DNA from: Floccularia luteovirens
Lineage: Eukaryota; Basidiomycota; Agaricomycetes; Agaricales; Squamanitaceae
DNA length: 64,000 nucleotides
NCBI GenBank assembly: GCA_009739215.1
Contig: VSJF01000009.1
Location: forward strand, 1,364,001-1,428,000
Direction of reading: 5' to 3'
Shown here piece by piece: positions 44,847 through 57,417 of the stretch (position 1 is its first letter; the number at the start of each line of letters is the position of its first letter). Position numbers and translations under genes: made by a program. The notes below the pieces were generated by a model. The model did no database searches. It was not told the DNA's origin and worked only from the letters and a program-made list of their open reading frames with translations.

Positions 44847-46807
44847 GGGAAGTTGGTGGATAAACAAATGTAACAATTATGTAGACTACGCGTCGTGTAT
44901 CTACTTAAATACTAAGGAATGTTATAGCCTTTTGGCTGTTCTAATAAATATAAATACCCAAGCACTGATAAGCAGTGTTAGGCGCTACATAAGGATGCGC
45001 TATGCGAGGCGCTACATAAGACGCAGGCTTTGAGTGAGGCTACGCGTTGCTATCTACAACAGCAGCATACAAAGATACCAAGTGATCTTACATGATATAC
45101 CTCCGCTTGACAGGACTGTCTGACACTTGTACTCCGCAAATATCTACGCCACCCCTGCCCTGCTTCAGTTCAAAGTTGGGATTGATTTTATCGAGATTCA
45201 GCGGTGATTTGACGCCATTGCATGTGATATCAAACCAGAGGTTTACGACGCAGTGCACGACTTGTCTACATAGAGGGAGGGATTAATCTAGATGGGGGGA
45301 CAATAAATATCCCATCAGTTTCGTACATTGTTATACATCAAAAAACCTCTCACCGAAAAGAAAACTACTACACATAACCTTGATACCCACCAACCCCAGT
45401 AGGACACGCTACGGTAGAATCGGTGCAGAGTTGGGATTGAGATAATGAAGACTCGGGTTAACACTAGAAAATAAGCTATATGCACCCTCAAAACATTGAG
45501 AGACATTGAATCTCACCTGGTGCACAGGGCCGTATTCACTTTTGATTAGGTTTTATGGGTGTTGGCAAACAAACTCGATAAAACAGCACCCTGCTCACAG
45601 CTGTGAAGTTACGGGATACGTTTAATCAAGCCATCACTATAAATCATATTTCATCAACTTCTTTCTATGTTAAGAGGGAGAGAGAGAAAGAGTTTTCTCG
45701 ATATCTGAGTCTGATTTCGGCTATCCAACTACGCTTGCTGTTTTTCTAAGTTATAATGTGGATGATGACCTACTCATCCGCAACACCACCCATAAGACTA
45801 ACCATGGCCAAAACATAGTCGAGAGAAGTGCCCCGCGGATCACTATTATGCCAAGTCCCGAGTAAGAATGGCTTCTTTATGGAACACTTGTCTAACTCTT
45901 GAAGTTTGGTAGGTATTGGTCCTGTTCTCGAATGGAATCGGTCATAGATCGGGGAGAATGTGGTGGACTGTATCCTTTTATAGAAGCGTGGAGTGCGCTA
46001 TATTACTATTACATCAACGCTGTGGTATAAAAATCATTGTTATCATTGGATACGTCCATGCTCGTAACATTCCAGTGACATAACATCTCGTCCCGCCGAC
46101 GTGGCAGCATGATATGTCTGTGTGTCTTGGGTCAAACCTTGTTGGAAGTGGAGCAACATGTATTAGGCACCCTTAAGATGCAATATGCTGAAGCTCTTTC
46201 GAATCAGTTCAACAGCGAGGTTCTCGGAACGAACTATTGACAGTTGCATGCGTCCAACGACTCATCGTCAGATCATTGGAAGACCGATAGTTACTCTGGA
46301 CATATGTCTGTAACTTGTTTGACAGTGTTCCTGATTGATCGAAGTAACCGGGAATTTCATTATCTCTGTTATGACAGAGAAGGATAGTGCGTTTGGCCAG
46401 CCAAAGAGACCCATACAGCGAGGAAGCATATTATCAATAAGTCACCTCGAACTGAATGTCAAGTAATGCATTTATTCGCGGTCCAATTTTGACTGTACAA
46501 AGAGATTATTGTTTTTTCTCATCATCCATACAACAGCAAGGGATCATTCTGGTTAGGATAAGAGATTAAGCTATAGGCCTTAGGGTCTATCTCATTCAAA
46601 GTATAACGCAGTGGTAAATTTGATACCACACAATGAGATTTGGCATTTGTGGGGAAAATTAAAAGTGAATGAATACGATCGTTGCCTGGGGAAAGGATAT
46701 ATAGATAAGGACCCTAAGATTTAAGTGAGAAGATTGTTTCATACACACCTTTGAATGATATGTCTTCTTTAATACATACACATGAAACGCGCTCCCATAA
46801 CACTAAA
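44847..46807. other. Long gene-free stretch
   Basis: Nearly 2 kb with only short open frames. A GGCGCTACATAAG motif occurs twice near 44980-45020, and there is an AG-rich run near 45670. The first part is probably the desaturase promoter. Confidence 0.4.
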
Positions 46808-47647
46808 CTACCACATAGATCCACCTGGTGGACTTCCTGGTGTGGGACTTGGTATGCTTTGGGGCATGACAGTACTTTTTGGAACACCAGTCACCAACTC
46901 TGGCTCTTTCCTCCACTCAATCTTTTCGACACGTACTTCGCCCTCTATCAACTGATATACATATGTGACCACGACGTTACCTTGGATATCCATCAGAGCG
47001 AATGACGGTATTGGGTCACTAGTGTGGTAGGGTGTTTAGGTATAACGATATATTTGAAGTGAGACAGATTCATACCCGCTATACAAGCCAGTCCATGCTC
47101 CAGTCGCAGAACCAGGATTCACGAAGAATTTATTGTCATAGTCAATCGCTTGGAATCTATGACGTTCAACTCAAATATTTAGCATTGTGATATTTAAAGA
47201 AGATAGGGCTTGAAGACTAACGTATGTGTGTGTCCAGACACCAGGACGTCCACATCCATCTGTCGGGCAATTGCACTTAGGGAGTCTAAATCACCGGTTG
47301 GTATACATTGATGTCCATGAATGACACCAATTTTGATGGGAGAATGCACAACAGATATCGAGAGAGGGAAATTTGAAGTCTAAGTGAAGCGAGCGCGAAG
47401 ATCGTTCGTTAGAGACAGTAAAGTCCAAATTCCTGCTGGTAGTATGCACCTCATCATAATCTCCTTTCACCACATGCACATCAGGGGATATAGTCCTCAA
47501 ATATTCATACGTCTCCTTGTCACAAACATTTCCAGTACACAGAATTTGTTGGATTTTCCCGGGAACAAGGAGTTTTTTGAACTTAGGTGGGAGGTCGTGT
47601 ATGCGATGAGGAATATGGAGGTCACCGATGACAAGAACCAGGACCAT
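46808..47647 (-). CDS. VPS29: Retromer subunit VPS29
   Basis: Exons 47647-47450, 47379-47222, 47156-47076 and 47018-46808 (minus strand) give 215 residues in frame. The metallophosphoesterase-like fold is recognisable from [59 protein letters not shown] and [16 protein letters not shown]29 is the core retromer subunit that recycles cargo from endosomes to the Golgi. The tail after EWRKEPEL extends about 28 residues, rich in Pro/Ser/Gly. Met 47647 is chosen because it begins the conserved first strand; the in-frame Met 47743 would add a non-conserved leader. Confidence 0.93.
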
Positions 47648-48589
47648 CCTTGGAATAAAGGAATTGCACAAATGGGCAGGCTCAGACAGAGTGTCGTTGG
47701 ATGTTGCACGTGGGTTTTCAAATATTACATAAGCTAACCCCACTAAACCACTTGCTAACTTTCACCATAAACGACATACTGTATCGATCTGTATTGTACC
47801 AACCATAACGCATATCGCGGGCCGAAACAGTTGGTTATTAACTTAGGTAGGTGTGTAACATATAACGCAGGTCTGGTTGCTAAGGTACCACAAGAATTGG
47901 GTGCCGAAACAAATGCCACAACGAACATACAAGTTATATATTCGACGACCTGTAACGCATTGACTCTGTCATGCAGATCGGTGCAGTATTCAATGTTTAC
48001 AACTTATACTACATCAAAAGCTGATATGAAACTATACCGTAAGTACCCCATATCATGCTGTTAACCTTGAACATCGTTTTGGACAGATATGCCGAGATCC
48101 CCAAATATCAGTGTGTCAACCAACAAAGATGCAGCGAATTACCAGCGTGGGTTAACATACATGATATCAGCCTAGAAGTAGGCCTTGCCTACTGATGGAA
48201 GGTGTAAGATTTCTATCATCCTAAATCTTGCTCTGATGTAAAGTGATAGCTGAGCATATGTATATACTCCGAACAAGCACGATGGGACCCCTTGCGGATA
48301 TATCATATTGTATTGGAGCATCCTTCACAGCTCTTGTGATGATACCAATCGCCCAACGAAAGGTGCAACAAGCTGCGGAATTTGGCAAGCTGAAATTTGT
48401 TTTTTTTTCTTTTCTTATTTCGTTGTCTAGTCGCTTATGAAACGACTGCTGGGTTGGGGATATACTTGATGCGCGGGAGCAGGTCAGTTACAGGGTATAT
48501 CACGGCATCAACGAGGCAGTTGTTGCTTGCTTCAAAGCCAAAAATCATCCTACCAACCATATCAATCGTGGAACACGAGTCAGATAGAG
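47648..48589. other. No gene recognised
   Basis: Short open frames only. One near 48243-48440 is hydrophobic (SYCIGASFTALVMIPIA) but has no context. Confidence 0.3.
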
Positions 48590-49172
48590 TTTTTGTAGCT
48601 GTCTCCCTTGGATGGTGAACGCGTGGCGGCAAGGTCTCGCGGAAAGAAAGTCAGTATATGGTCTCTCCAATCTGCATCAATCTTCTGCACTATGCAAGGA
48701 TATTTCGCTTTTCCCCCTGATGCACGAAAGGTTGCAGTTGGTGAATATGGCAAGATATCCATATGGAATGTCCCGACACCTCAACCTACTTTGATGTAGA
48801 GCATTCCACCCCAACGACAGTCATAGAATCGCAAGGTCCTCCGATCTTCATCGTATTGCTAGTGCGGCATATGCTCCTGATGACACCACTCGAGAGCTAG
48901 GTGTATTCTATGCAGTGAACTCTCAGCAATCACGAGGTACTTTGGGATGTGGAGTTTTCTCGTGACAACCCTATAATATATGCACGATGTGGCAAGGCTT
49001 CAGGTGGAAGGCAGGGGAGCAAGCCAACCTCAAGCAACACAAGTGGAAAACAAAATTGCAATGGCGGACCCGTCTCCATGAAGATTCATGGATTATACAC
49101 GAGCGCGATTATCATGTTATAGATCAAGATTCAGGCCGGTTGGATACTTTACACATCGGGCACATAGATTAA
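48590..49172 (+). pseudogene. Possible WD40-repeat relic (NLR C-terminal type)
   Basis: Short pieces resemble the end of the NACHT-WD40 gene: KVSIWSLQSASIF and ARKVAVGEYGKISIWNV look like WD40 blades. The later WKTKLQWRTRLHEDSWIIHE, YHVIDQDSG and LHIG resemble the final segment of the NLR protein (WKIEVERREYELDDGWV, YAVGTDSG, LDFG). The frames are broken, and no NACHT part lies upstream. Confidence 0.35.
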
Positions 49173-49465
49173 TTAATAAGTCTTTCCGTCTGTCAAATAG
49201 TGCATGCTGCATAACTTGAATGGAACGACTGGTTCGAAACGAGTAATAGAGCCTATGCTACGAGGCCAGCTCGAATCCTATCCAATTAATAGTTTTGACC
49301 ATAAAGTATCTCGTATAGAGCATCGATTGAAGACTTTATTATATCTAATCAAAAATCAAAGCAATACATACTTCGGGTATTATGAAAAGTTTAGATATAA
49401 GTGCTTGTGACTTTAGCACAAGATCGTCCATATCCAAATGGTTCACGGTTTATGCGTTTCTTTCT

Positions 49466-50469
49466 TTACTCATCAACCATCTTGACATCTCCACCTCCGC
49501 CTCCATTTTTCCGTTGCATCTCCGCGTTGTTTGTTCCTTCTGGGGCTACCGTTGCGGCCTGCTCTTTCGCAGCTTGTTCATTTCCTTCATGTCCCATCCC
49601 TGACGGCGATGCGTGTACATCCCGTGCTTGCTGGGAACCCTTGTCACCTTTGAGAGATGAGCTGTCTGGTTTCTGTGCCTCTGACTGCGTATCGGAAGAT
49701 TCTTCCTCCTTACTATCTTTCTTGCCTCCATCCTCACCTGCACCTTCAAATGGGCTCTTCTCATCCTAAAACAAGCAATTTTAGCCAAGTTGCTATAAAT
49801 GCACAAACAAAAATGACCCGTACTGCACCAAACAATTGCTTTCTATGGGATTCACCTGTGCGCACATCACGGCCATGAGCAACACGTTCAGGTTTTCGGG
49901 TGACCTTTCCACGAATCTCTTCTGCGAGTCCTGTCATTTTCTCTCCTAATGTCTAAATATTCACAAAGGGTATTTTTTTAGACGAATGAGCAAATGAAGT
50001 TAAAAAAAGAACTTACAGGGTCCATACGGTAATTAGGACCGTAACCGATCTTCCCGGCATGATGCTGCTCGGGATATGTTGGGTCCGTAGGGCTAGAATC
50101 GGTTTCGTTCGAGTTGGAATTTCCATTCGAATTGGAAGTCGAATCGGCGTTATTAACATCCGCACTTTTGCTCTTTTTAGCGGTGTTTGCAGCTGACTCA
50201 AACTTTCCAGCAGGAGTCCCAGCATTTACCGGACTACCAGCGTTTGAAATATTTGAGGTGACACTATTTGCTCGACTTCCATTCATGCTATGATTGTTTG
50301 TTGTGGGTTTCGCATTTGAGGTTGCGTCGATGTCAGCAGCACCTGCACCTGCTCCTGTACGGGGTGGAGTGTTCGTTGCAGTGCCACTGCCGGCTGTGGG
50401 ATCACCAGTAGCTTTAGCAGCTTTCAGTGGTGATTGTGAGACGATATTGTGTGAGTTTGTGCTAGACAT
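49466..50469 (-). CDS. Low-complexity, probably disordered protein with a conserved basic core
   Basis: Exons 50469-50017, 49952-49824 and 49765-49466 give 293 residues in frame. The first 150 residues are rich in Ser, Asn, Thr, Ala and Gly. The middle contains a short ordered-looking segment (GEKMTGLAEEIRGKVTRKPERVAHGRDVRTGE), and the last 100 residues are rich in Glu, Lys, Ser and Asp. There is no signal peptide or membrane segment. The middle motif resembles one in other fungal proteins of unknown role. I cannot assign a function. Confidence 0.7.
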
Positions 50470-51046
50470 GACAGTAAGTTGATAGTATGGCTTGGGCGTT
50501 GAATGAGCCTTTATACGATGGTGAGGGGTTTCCGAGCAATGACGCAAAGCTGGAGTTGTGTTATTTATAGATCTTTCTACGTCATTCTTCTAATTCACAT
50601 TCTTTCCTTCTTTAAACCCCCAATGGGAATCCTAGGCGGGTTCAAAGAGAGATTTCAATCTATTCTGTTCATCGATCAGTCAATGAAATGTCATCTCCGT
50701 CTAGTTGTCAGACATCTTTTATAACTGCAAAACACAAAATCCATGCCCTTACGAAACGGGCAGGCTATACCATGCACAGAATAATTATGACGTATCAATG
50801 TTTTTGAGTGACCTTTCCAGGAATTAAGTCACAAATCAGATTACGTAATCGTATAGAAGTCGTAAGTAGGACGGTTATAACGTTAACCAAGGGTGGCTCC
50901 TGCATGGGTTACTTAACTGCAGAGGTTTATGACATTTTTGTTAGAACTACAAATCAATCCATTTCTTTACAAAATAATCCTTCCTTTTTTACTGAGAGGT
51001 GCATACACACACTAGCTAGCCTGCTGCAACTTCAACCAAGACCCCC
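50470..51046. other. Intergenic, divergent promoters
   Basis: No gene is seen between the disordered protein gene (-) and the Crinkler-like gene (+). Confidence 0.35.
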
Positions 51047-52978
51047 ATGGCATCATCCAGTCCATCCATCAATATTACACTTTTCTACCAGATTATCGAC
51101 GACCAAAAGAATCTGCCCGTGGACCATGAAAGTATACTTATAGCCTCCAGCGCCTACATTAGCGACCTTAGAAAGCAAATCTTCGACGCCAACAAGACTG
51201 TCTTTGAGCCACTCTATGTCAGTGCAATTGAGCTCGTTCTGTGGAAACTCTCGACACCACTGCTTATTGGCCGTACCAGAACGCATAGAACTGAATTTTT
51301 TGAATATATCAAGGATATCGGCTTTCCCGATCTACGGCCGGACGAGGCGTTCGACGGAAATGATAAAGTACAGGTTCTCGTCCCTGTGATAGGGTATCGA
51401 GACATTGGCAGGAAAATCCCGAGGAAGGGCATATTCATCTTGTCGTGCACGTACCGCCTATGTCCTGAAAAGGTTATCCAGTCCTAACATTAACGCACCC
51501 ACCCACCCAGGGTCACGCGATACCTTGCCGTCATCGGGGCAAGCAGGACATACAGCTCGTAGTCTTCGCTTGAAGCAGGATGCTAATGCAGCGAAGATCA
51601 ATTCCATGAGAGACTCATCTTCTGCAGCCAGACCAGCATACTTTCGAAAGCAAAACGATTTACCTGATCCCATCATTCGAAATTTGCGACCCTTACATGC
51701 CTATGGGCCGCCGATTACATTATTTCACGAAGTGTTTGTTCAATTCCTTCGAGGTTTAGCAAGCACAGATATTCCCATCTTATCCCAATATTTTGATGTG
51801 GTCGTAAGGTTTACGGAAACTGTTACGGCGTTGTATGATAATGAATCCGCACGTAGAAAAGCCATGTCTCCCCTTTTAGAAGAGCTCCTCGGCTGCTACC
51901 TAAGTGTAGTGAGCACTGATAACGGCACACAGTTCAATGACGTCTCCATCGTAGGCAGATTCTGTACACTAATAACAGGATACAAGAACGAAATGGGTAC
52001 TGGCGGCTCCGATGGCTCAATTCAAATCAGTTTAGGTTATACCAAATGGGCTGCACAGGAAAATGTGTGCTAATTCTCTGTTGGATTTCGGGATCTCTGT
52101 AATCATCTAAATTGAACAGATGAAACAATTTTGAGACTTTTCATGCCTCCCATCAATCCTTTTGGCTATTGAGAGTCCATGGCTATGCGTTCTGGGTGCC
52201 ATTTATCATACGACAGCTATCATAGAGCCTTTGACAGACTTTATTTTTTGTGCGGATCGACCAATGGACCACGGTGCACGAATTTTTGTCTTAGCCCGAC
52301 TATTCAAGTCTCTGTCCAACGCCCGCAACACCACTGGAAAATTACTACATAACCCTCAGGTCCAGGATTCAAGACCGAAGCATCCCCGCCGGTTCGTCGC
52401 TATTCCCTTATCGGGTCTCGTTTCCTTCTGGAGATCAAGTTGTGGATCTCACATACCTTCGATGGTTGTATGAAGACAATCTGGTGTGGCTTGCAGTGAC
52501 ATCCCAAAAAGAGAGAGTTATTGTTAAATTCACTCGACACTACTGCCCTGATGCCCATAAACTACTTGCCGAGGTGGGGTTCGCACCCAATCTTTACTAC
52601 GCAGGCAAAGAGGACTCGAGCCAGAATCTGCAAATGATCGTCATGCAGAAGATTGACAGCGCAGTTCATTTAAACGAGGTACAAATGCCGCACCGACCGC
52701 ATGTGTTGGACCAGATTAAAAAGGCTTTGAATCTGTTACACAACAACAATTTCGTCTTTGGAGATTTACGTCCTCCCAACATTCTGGTAACCAAGGACTA
52801 TCAGCACGTCAAGCTAATCAACTTTGATTGGTGTGGAATTCAAGGTGTAGCAAGGTATCCTGCTGGTGGTGTTAACCGTGAACATACATGGCCAGATGGT
52901 GTTGAAACGAATGGCCTGATTGAAAAAGCACATGTCGAAAAGTGCTTGGAATTAATCATGCGATCGATGAATAGATAG
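51047..52978 (+). CDS. Crinkler-like protein with a kinase-like C-terminal domain
   Basis: The N-terminus (residues 1-110) matches the Crinkler header pattern: LFYQIIDDQ, then LYVSAIELVLWKLSTP, then VQVLVPV. No classical signal peptide is seen, which is usual for fungal members. An intron (about 51391-51468) joins to RLSSPNIN. The middle region is 51469-52064 and about 52170-52440. The C-terminus (52442-52978) looks like a protein kinase: VIVKF (Lys of the N-lobe), then FVFGDLRPPNIL in place of the HRD loop, and LINFDWCG in place of DFG. The catalytic Asp positions appear kept, but the flanking residues are altered. Such proteins occur in large families in basidiomycetes; the role is uncertain. 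Intron ends in the middle are provisional. Confidence 0.65.
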
Positions 52979-53077
52979 AAATCATTCCTGTTACTATACC
53001 GAAAACAATATAATCATAACAACGTAGCGGTCTATGCCGTGCAGAAAGGACGGCCTTATTACTTATTAATTATTGAA

Positions 53078-55299
53078 TTAAAGAATATATCTAAATCCTG
53101 GTTCCTTCTCCCCCCTCGCCTCTTCCTCCTCTTCAAACTTTTTGTTCAATCGTGCAAGTTGGATCTTATAGAACCAACACATTAGGAACATCAGAACAGT
53201 TGCACCGAGGCTTATTCCGAATGAGATCCTATATGATGGTCCCCATGATTTTGGGTAGATATATCTTCGATCATGGCTTTCGTTAACGACTAGCGGAACA
53301 ACCGGAAAAGAGAGCAAACTCACGACCCTGCTACTGCCCCAAGTTGGGCAAATGCACTTGTAAATGCAAGTGCTGCACTACGTTTTGCAGGGGTTTCGTA
53401 GAATGAGTTGCTTCACAAACACCAATTGAGATGATTTGACATTTTGAAATGATGACAACGTGTATTACACACCTGATCCATGCTAAAAAAACGATATACG
53501 AGGCAGGAGTTTGGCCAATCAAGATTCTAGCACAAAGTATGATGTTAAACCTTGCCCACTCGCAAGCTCAGGAGGTGACTTACATCCCAACATATCGAGC
53601 TGCAGTATTCATGGTAGTCATAAGAATAATATAACCCACAACCGCGACTCCCAAAAATGCAGATATATGCCAGAATCTCTCTTTATGCTTATCAGAATGC
53701 CTGATAAAGGGGGTGTTTAACATGATGCATATGCGGGACAAAGACATGAGAGCATACCTGGAATAGAAGAAAGCAAGTATAGAAACAAGAACCGAAGGTG
53801 GCGCACATAGCACCAACGAAATCGTCCGGCTATACCCCATAGTCGATGTCAACGTGGGGAAGTAGACGTTAAACGAGACCGCAAGTAGTAGTATTGCGTA
53901 AATCATTGCCAACCACCAAACCTTCCAATCACCCAAAGCTGCCTTCAAACCAGCGAGTTGGGATGTAGAGTTCGGGTCATTGCTACCCGAGACGGCATCT
54001 GAACGCATACGTTGAATTGCCAGTGATTGTTCGGCCGGCGTTAACCATTTCAGAGTGGACTCGTTTTCGGGGAAGTCTGGTAGGACAAAAATTGCGAGAA
54101 TTGCGATTGCGACTGTCATTGCTCCTTCAGTGTAATAGAGCCATCTAAAGTGGGAGTGATTCAGAAAGCCTATGTTGACAAAAAGGAGTTATATACCTCC
54201 AAGCTGCATGACCTAATTTTCCTTCCATGTTCGACAAAATTGCAGACGCAAAGAGCGAGCCCCAACCAATGCTTATCAATAACCCACAGAAAAGTATGCA
54301 AGTCCTCAGTCCCATTTCATCTATCCCGGGAATTAGCCTTGGGGTAATAGTTTTATAATAATACGCACCACGCTTGTACCACCTGTTGACATTACGATAG
54401 TTAATTTGCTATTCAATTGGGATCCAAATGATATACCTTGATAACAACAGCATCGCACCAGGGAAGAACGCTGCCTCTACAAATCCAAGGAAGAAACGAC
54501 ATACAACAACGCCTGTGTAGCTATAAATGAAACACATTAACAAATGCGGCACACTCCAATACACATATATACCTCTGTGTGATGCCTGCCGCACGAAAAT
54601 TAATTAGCTTCATACAGCTATGGCAGTAAAAATGATTATCTACACACCAGTCAAAGAAGAGATAACTCCCCATGTCATCATAGATCCAGGGAGGTAGAGT
54701 GATGGTTTCTTGACATAACTCATAAACATATTCCTATAGGTGTCACCTTTATTAGAAAGTGTGGATGAAATATTGCAATGTGAACTGACGAAGGAACCTG
54801 CATAAGGATATACCCAACGAAATAAATGGCTAATACGGTGGCGAATTGGTTCCCATGTAATCCAAGATCTTCTTCAAACCCACGGAGACGTGCCGATCTA
54901 GACAACACATGACGTAGTTGAATTTTAACAATCCCGAAAAAAAAAAATTTCCCAAACGTACGCAGCGTTTGCACGGTCAATCTGTGTGAGACAGAACGAA
55001 AATTTATCATCTTTTCCAAAGTTAGGGATACATTTACTCACATAGTTCATGATGTATATGAGTACCAAAATACTCATACGAATGTCTACCTTTCTAACCA
55101 ATCGTTTTTCAAGAGCCTTCAGCTCATCTAGTGATTCGGAGTCAATATCCACGACGCCCGTACTCGAAGCATTGTAGTCCACAGTTCGTTTTTCATTGGA
55201 TTTTTCCTCAGAGTTGTCTCCTTTGACAGTCAACACAGATTCAGCAGGTGTAGCTGGGCAAGACATGGGTGTGGGTGGAAAACCTTGGGAGTTAAACAC
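53078..55299 (-). CDS. MFS transporter, allantoate/anion-cation symporter type
   Basis: It is a multi-exon transporter with the family hallmarks: IDRANAAYV after the first helix, LGLHGNQFATVLAIYFVGYI, YTGVVVCRFFLGFVEAAFFPG, RWLYYTEGAMTVAI, FVLPDFPENES and, at the C-terminus, YIYPKSWGPSYRISFG and the tail EEEEARGEKEPGFRYIL. These match the Dal5/Vht1/Tna1-like group, whose members carry allantoate, vitamins or organic acids across the plasma membrane. About 12 helices are expected. The start is Met 55299, or Met 55266 just before the acidic N-terminal tail. The exact substrate cannot be told. Confidence 0.85.
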
Positions 55300-57417
55300 C
55301 TTGAATTATGGATCCAGGCAATGAGAAGTGGGGTTTAACTCGATCCTCAAGGGAGGTTAGAGATTACGACCCGCTCTCGCTGTTTTAATTTATATGGATG
55401 CTGGCCCAAGCTGATTACATAGTCGGGGACCATGCATAGTTACCGTAATAAAACGTCCATTGTACATATATGACTTAGGCACGGGTTTGAGGTTTGAATA
55501 TGAAGAAGAGTTGCAAAGATCAACGGTCATTCAATATATTCCCAGGACATATTCTGATGTCCTTTGTCTTTGCTCACAACGATCTGAGTCACTTACTCAC
55601 CACTCTCGGATTCATCAGCCACCATTCCAACCCATATCAATACGACTTTTACTGTGGATACATTCCTTGGCTCTGATCCCGCTCCTCGTTCAAGAGAGAC
55701 TCTGGAAAGTCAAGCCAAGGTGCAGCAATAGAGGAATGCAAGCTTAGCGAAGTCATTTTGAAACGTCTTGATTTATCAAATGTTCAAGTCAAAAGGTTGA
55801 CTATAACCCCATCGTTAACTATATCTGAATCTCTCGCTCGTATTCCATGACAAGCGCATGCACATGCAGTGGACGAAACTCCAAGGACCAAAAAAAATTG
55901 ACATGACTTTGAAATGGTTTTGGAGCCCATACAACACCTTATCATTATCTGACCACTTTCAACTAATTGACACGAGCAACTAACAGAACTTTGGAAGAAA
56001 TGGGGTTTTGTCGCATCAACTTGAAACTCGAATTGGGCAATAACTCTTTGATGTCGACTCAGATGATTACGATATATGGCGAACCACCACGAGATACTCC
56101 TCCATACTCCCCCATGGGATAATGAGATTTCCAGGACATGGGCCTCCGCCACTAGTGTTCCGAATCTGATCTGGCTGCATCTGTGATTGTACATAGCTAG
56201 GATTATGTTCTTTTTCAAATGTTTCTTCGAGTTCCCTTGGGCCCCAGGTGATCACACAAATACCGATGCTCAATTTCGCTTGGTGGTTGATCCTGGATCC
56301 ATATACAATATGCCTGCTACTTGAATTCAAACACTTGGCCTTGGCTTATCTCAATTTTTCTTTCGTTTCAATTTATGCTTCTCCCGTGATCTGCGTTGTA
56401 TCTTGGATTTCGTCATGTGTAGCTTTCAAGCTCAAACAGGTAGCGTCAAATCGAACATGTTATCATTTTGCCTAGTGTTCCTGAGCGATATTTATTGGAG
56501 GTTCTAGCTCCCTATGCCGCCACAATATTGAATAATGTCAATGGTTCGAGCATGTAAAATATCGGCTCATTGTACGTACTAATTGTAATCTTCATATTGA
56601 ACTCAAATTATTCGGCCTTGTTTCTACTTCCCAGACCCAAATATTCAGTTCCCACCTGGGCAAGTGTTTTGTACGTCTCTCTCTTCTTCCACGTCGGGCC
56701 CCTGATGGGACGATTGCAGAAACCTGATCGTTCTGTCTACTTAACCGCCAGTTGGTTCTAGAATTCGGAAGGTTTAAATCAAGAACAAATGATACTCACG
56801 ATGCGAAACGCCGCCCATGATGTAATGTATCTCGTATTTTTTTCTTCGACATATCTTCTTATGCCTTCCATTTCCTGGTCAACACTGCCATGACTCTATA
56901 GTTAGGAACTATCAGTATCTTATCGTGTATGTAGTGTGAGCGCCTTGTTTTTTTTGACAGTTTGTGGCGTTATCTTAGCTTGATTTAAAGTTTTATCTTT
57001 CCTCAAGCTGTCAGTGGTTGATCACTGATTATTCCGAGTCTCCCTATCCGCGCTCGCTTCTGTCATGTATCTTTCAATGCTGATGTTGACTTTCCAGCTA
57101 GAGAAATCCATTGTCGCCACATGAAAGCCCGAGCTTTACTTACAGTCCCCGTCCATAATGATTTTATCTGTTTTGATTTTTGACATACCCCCGAATGAAC
57201 ACTGATTGGTGTACATTGTATCCATGTAATCCGCGGATAAACTCATTCGACGTTTCGTCGTCTATATGGCCTGTATGCAAATGTACTCTACTATAACCAT
57301 TTCTTGGGCCTTGGCACAATTTTTTTACAGTCCATCCGATGCCAAGCTACTTTTGTACATCGTGTCTAAGATTTTACAATGTCCAACGTTTCCAACGTTC
57401 ACACATCCTGAGGCTGT
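55300..57417. other. Gene-poor stretch
   Basis: No gene is recognised. Open frames near 55460-55750 (+) and 55784-56330 (-) lack any familiar motif or splice plan. The first few hundred bases are presumably the MFS promoter. Confidence 0.35.

Noticed and set aside
55784..56330. 144-codon minus-strand frame as a gene
   Set aside because: No domain, no start context and no splice partners.
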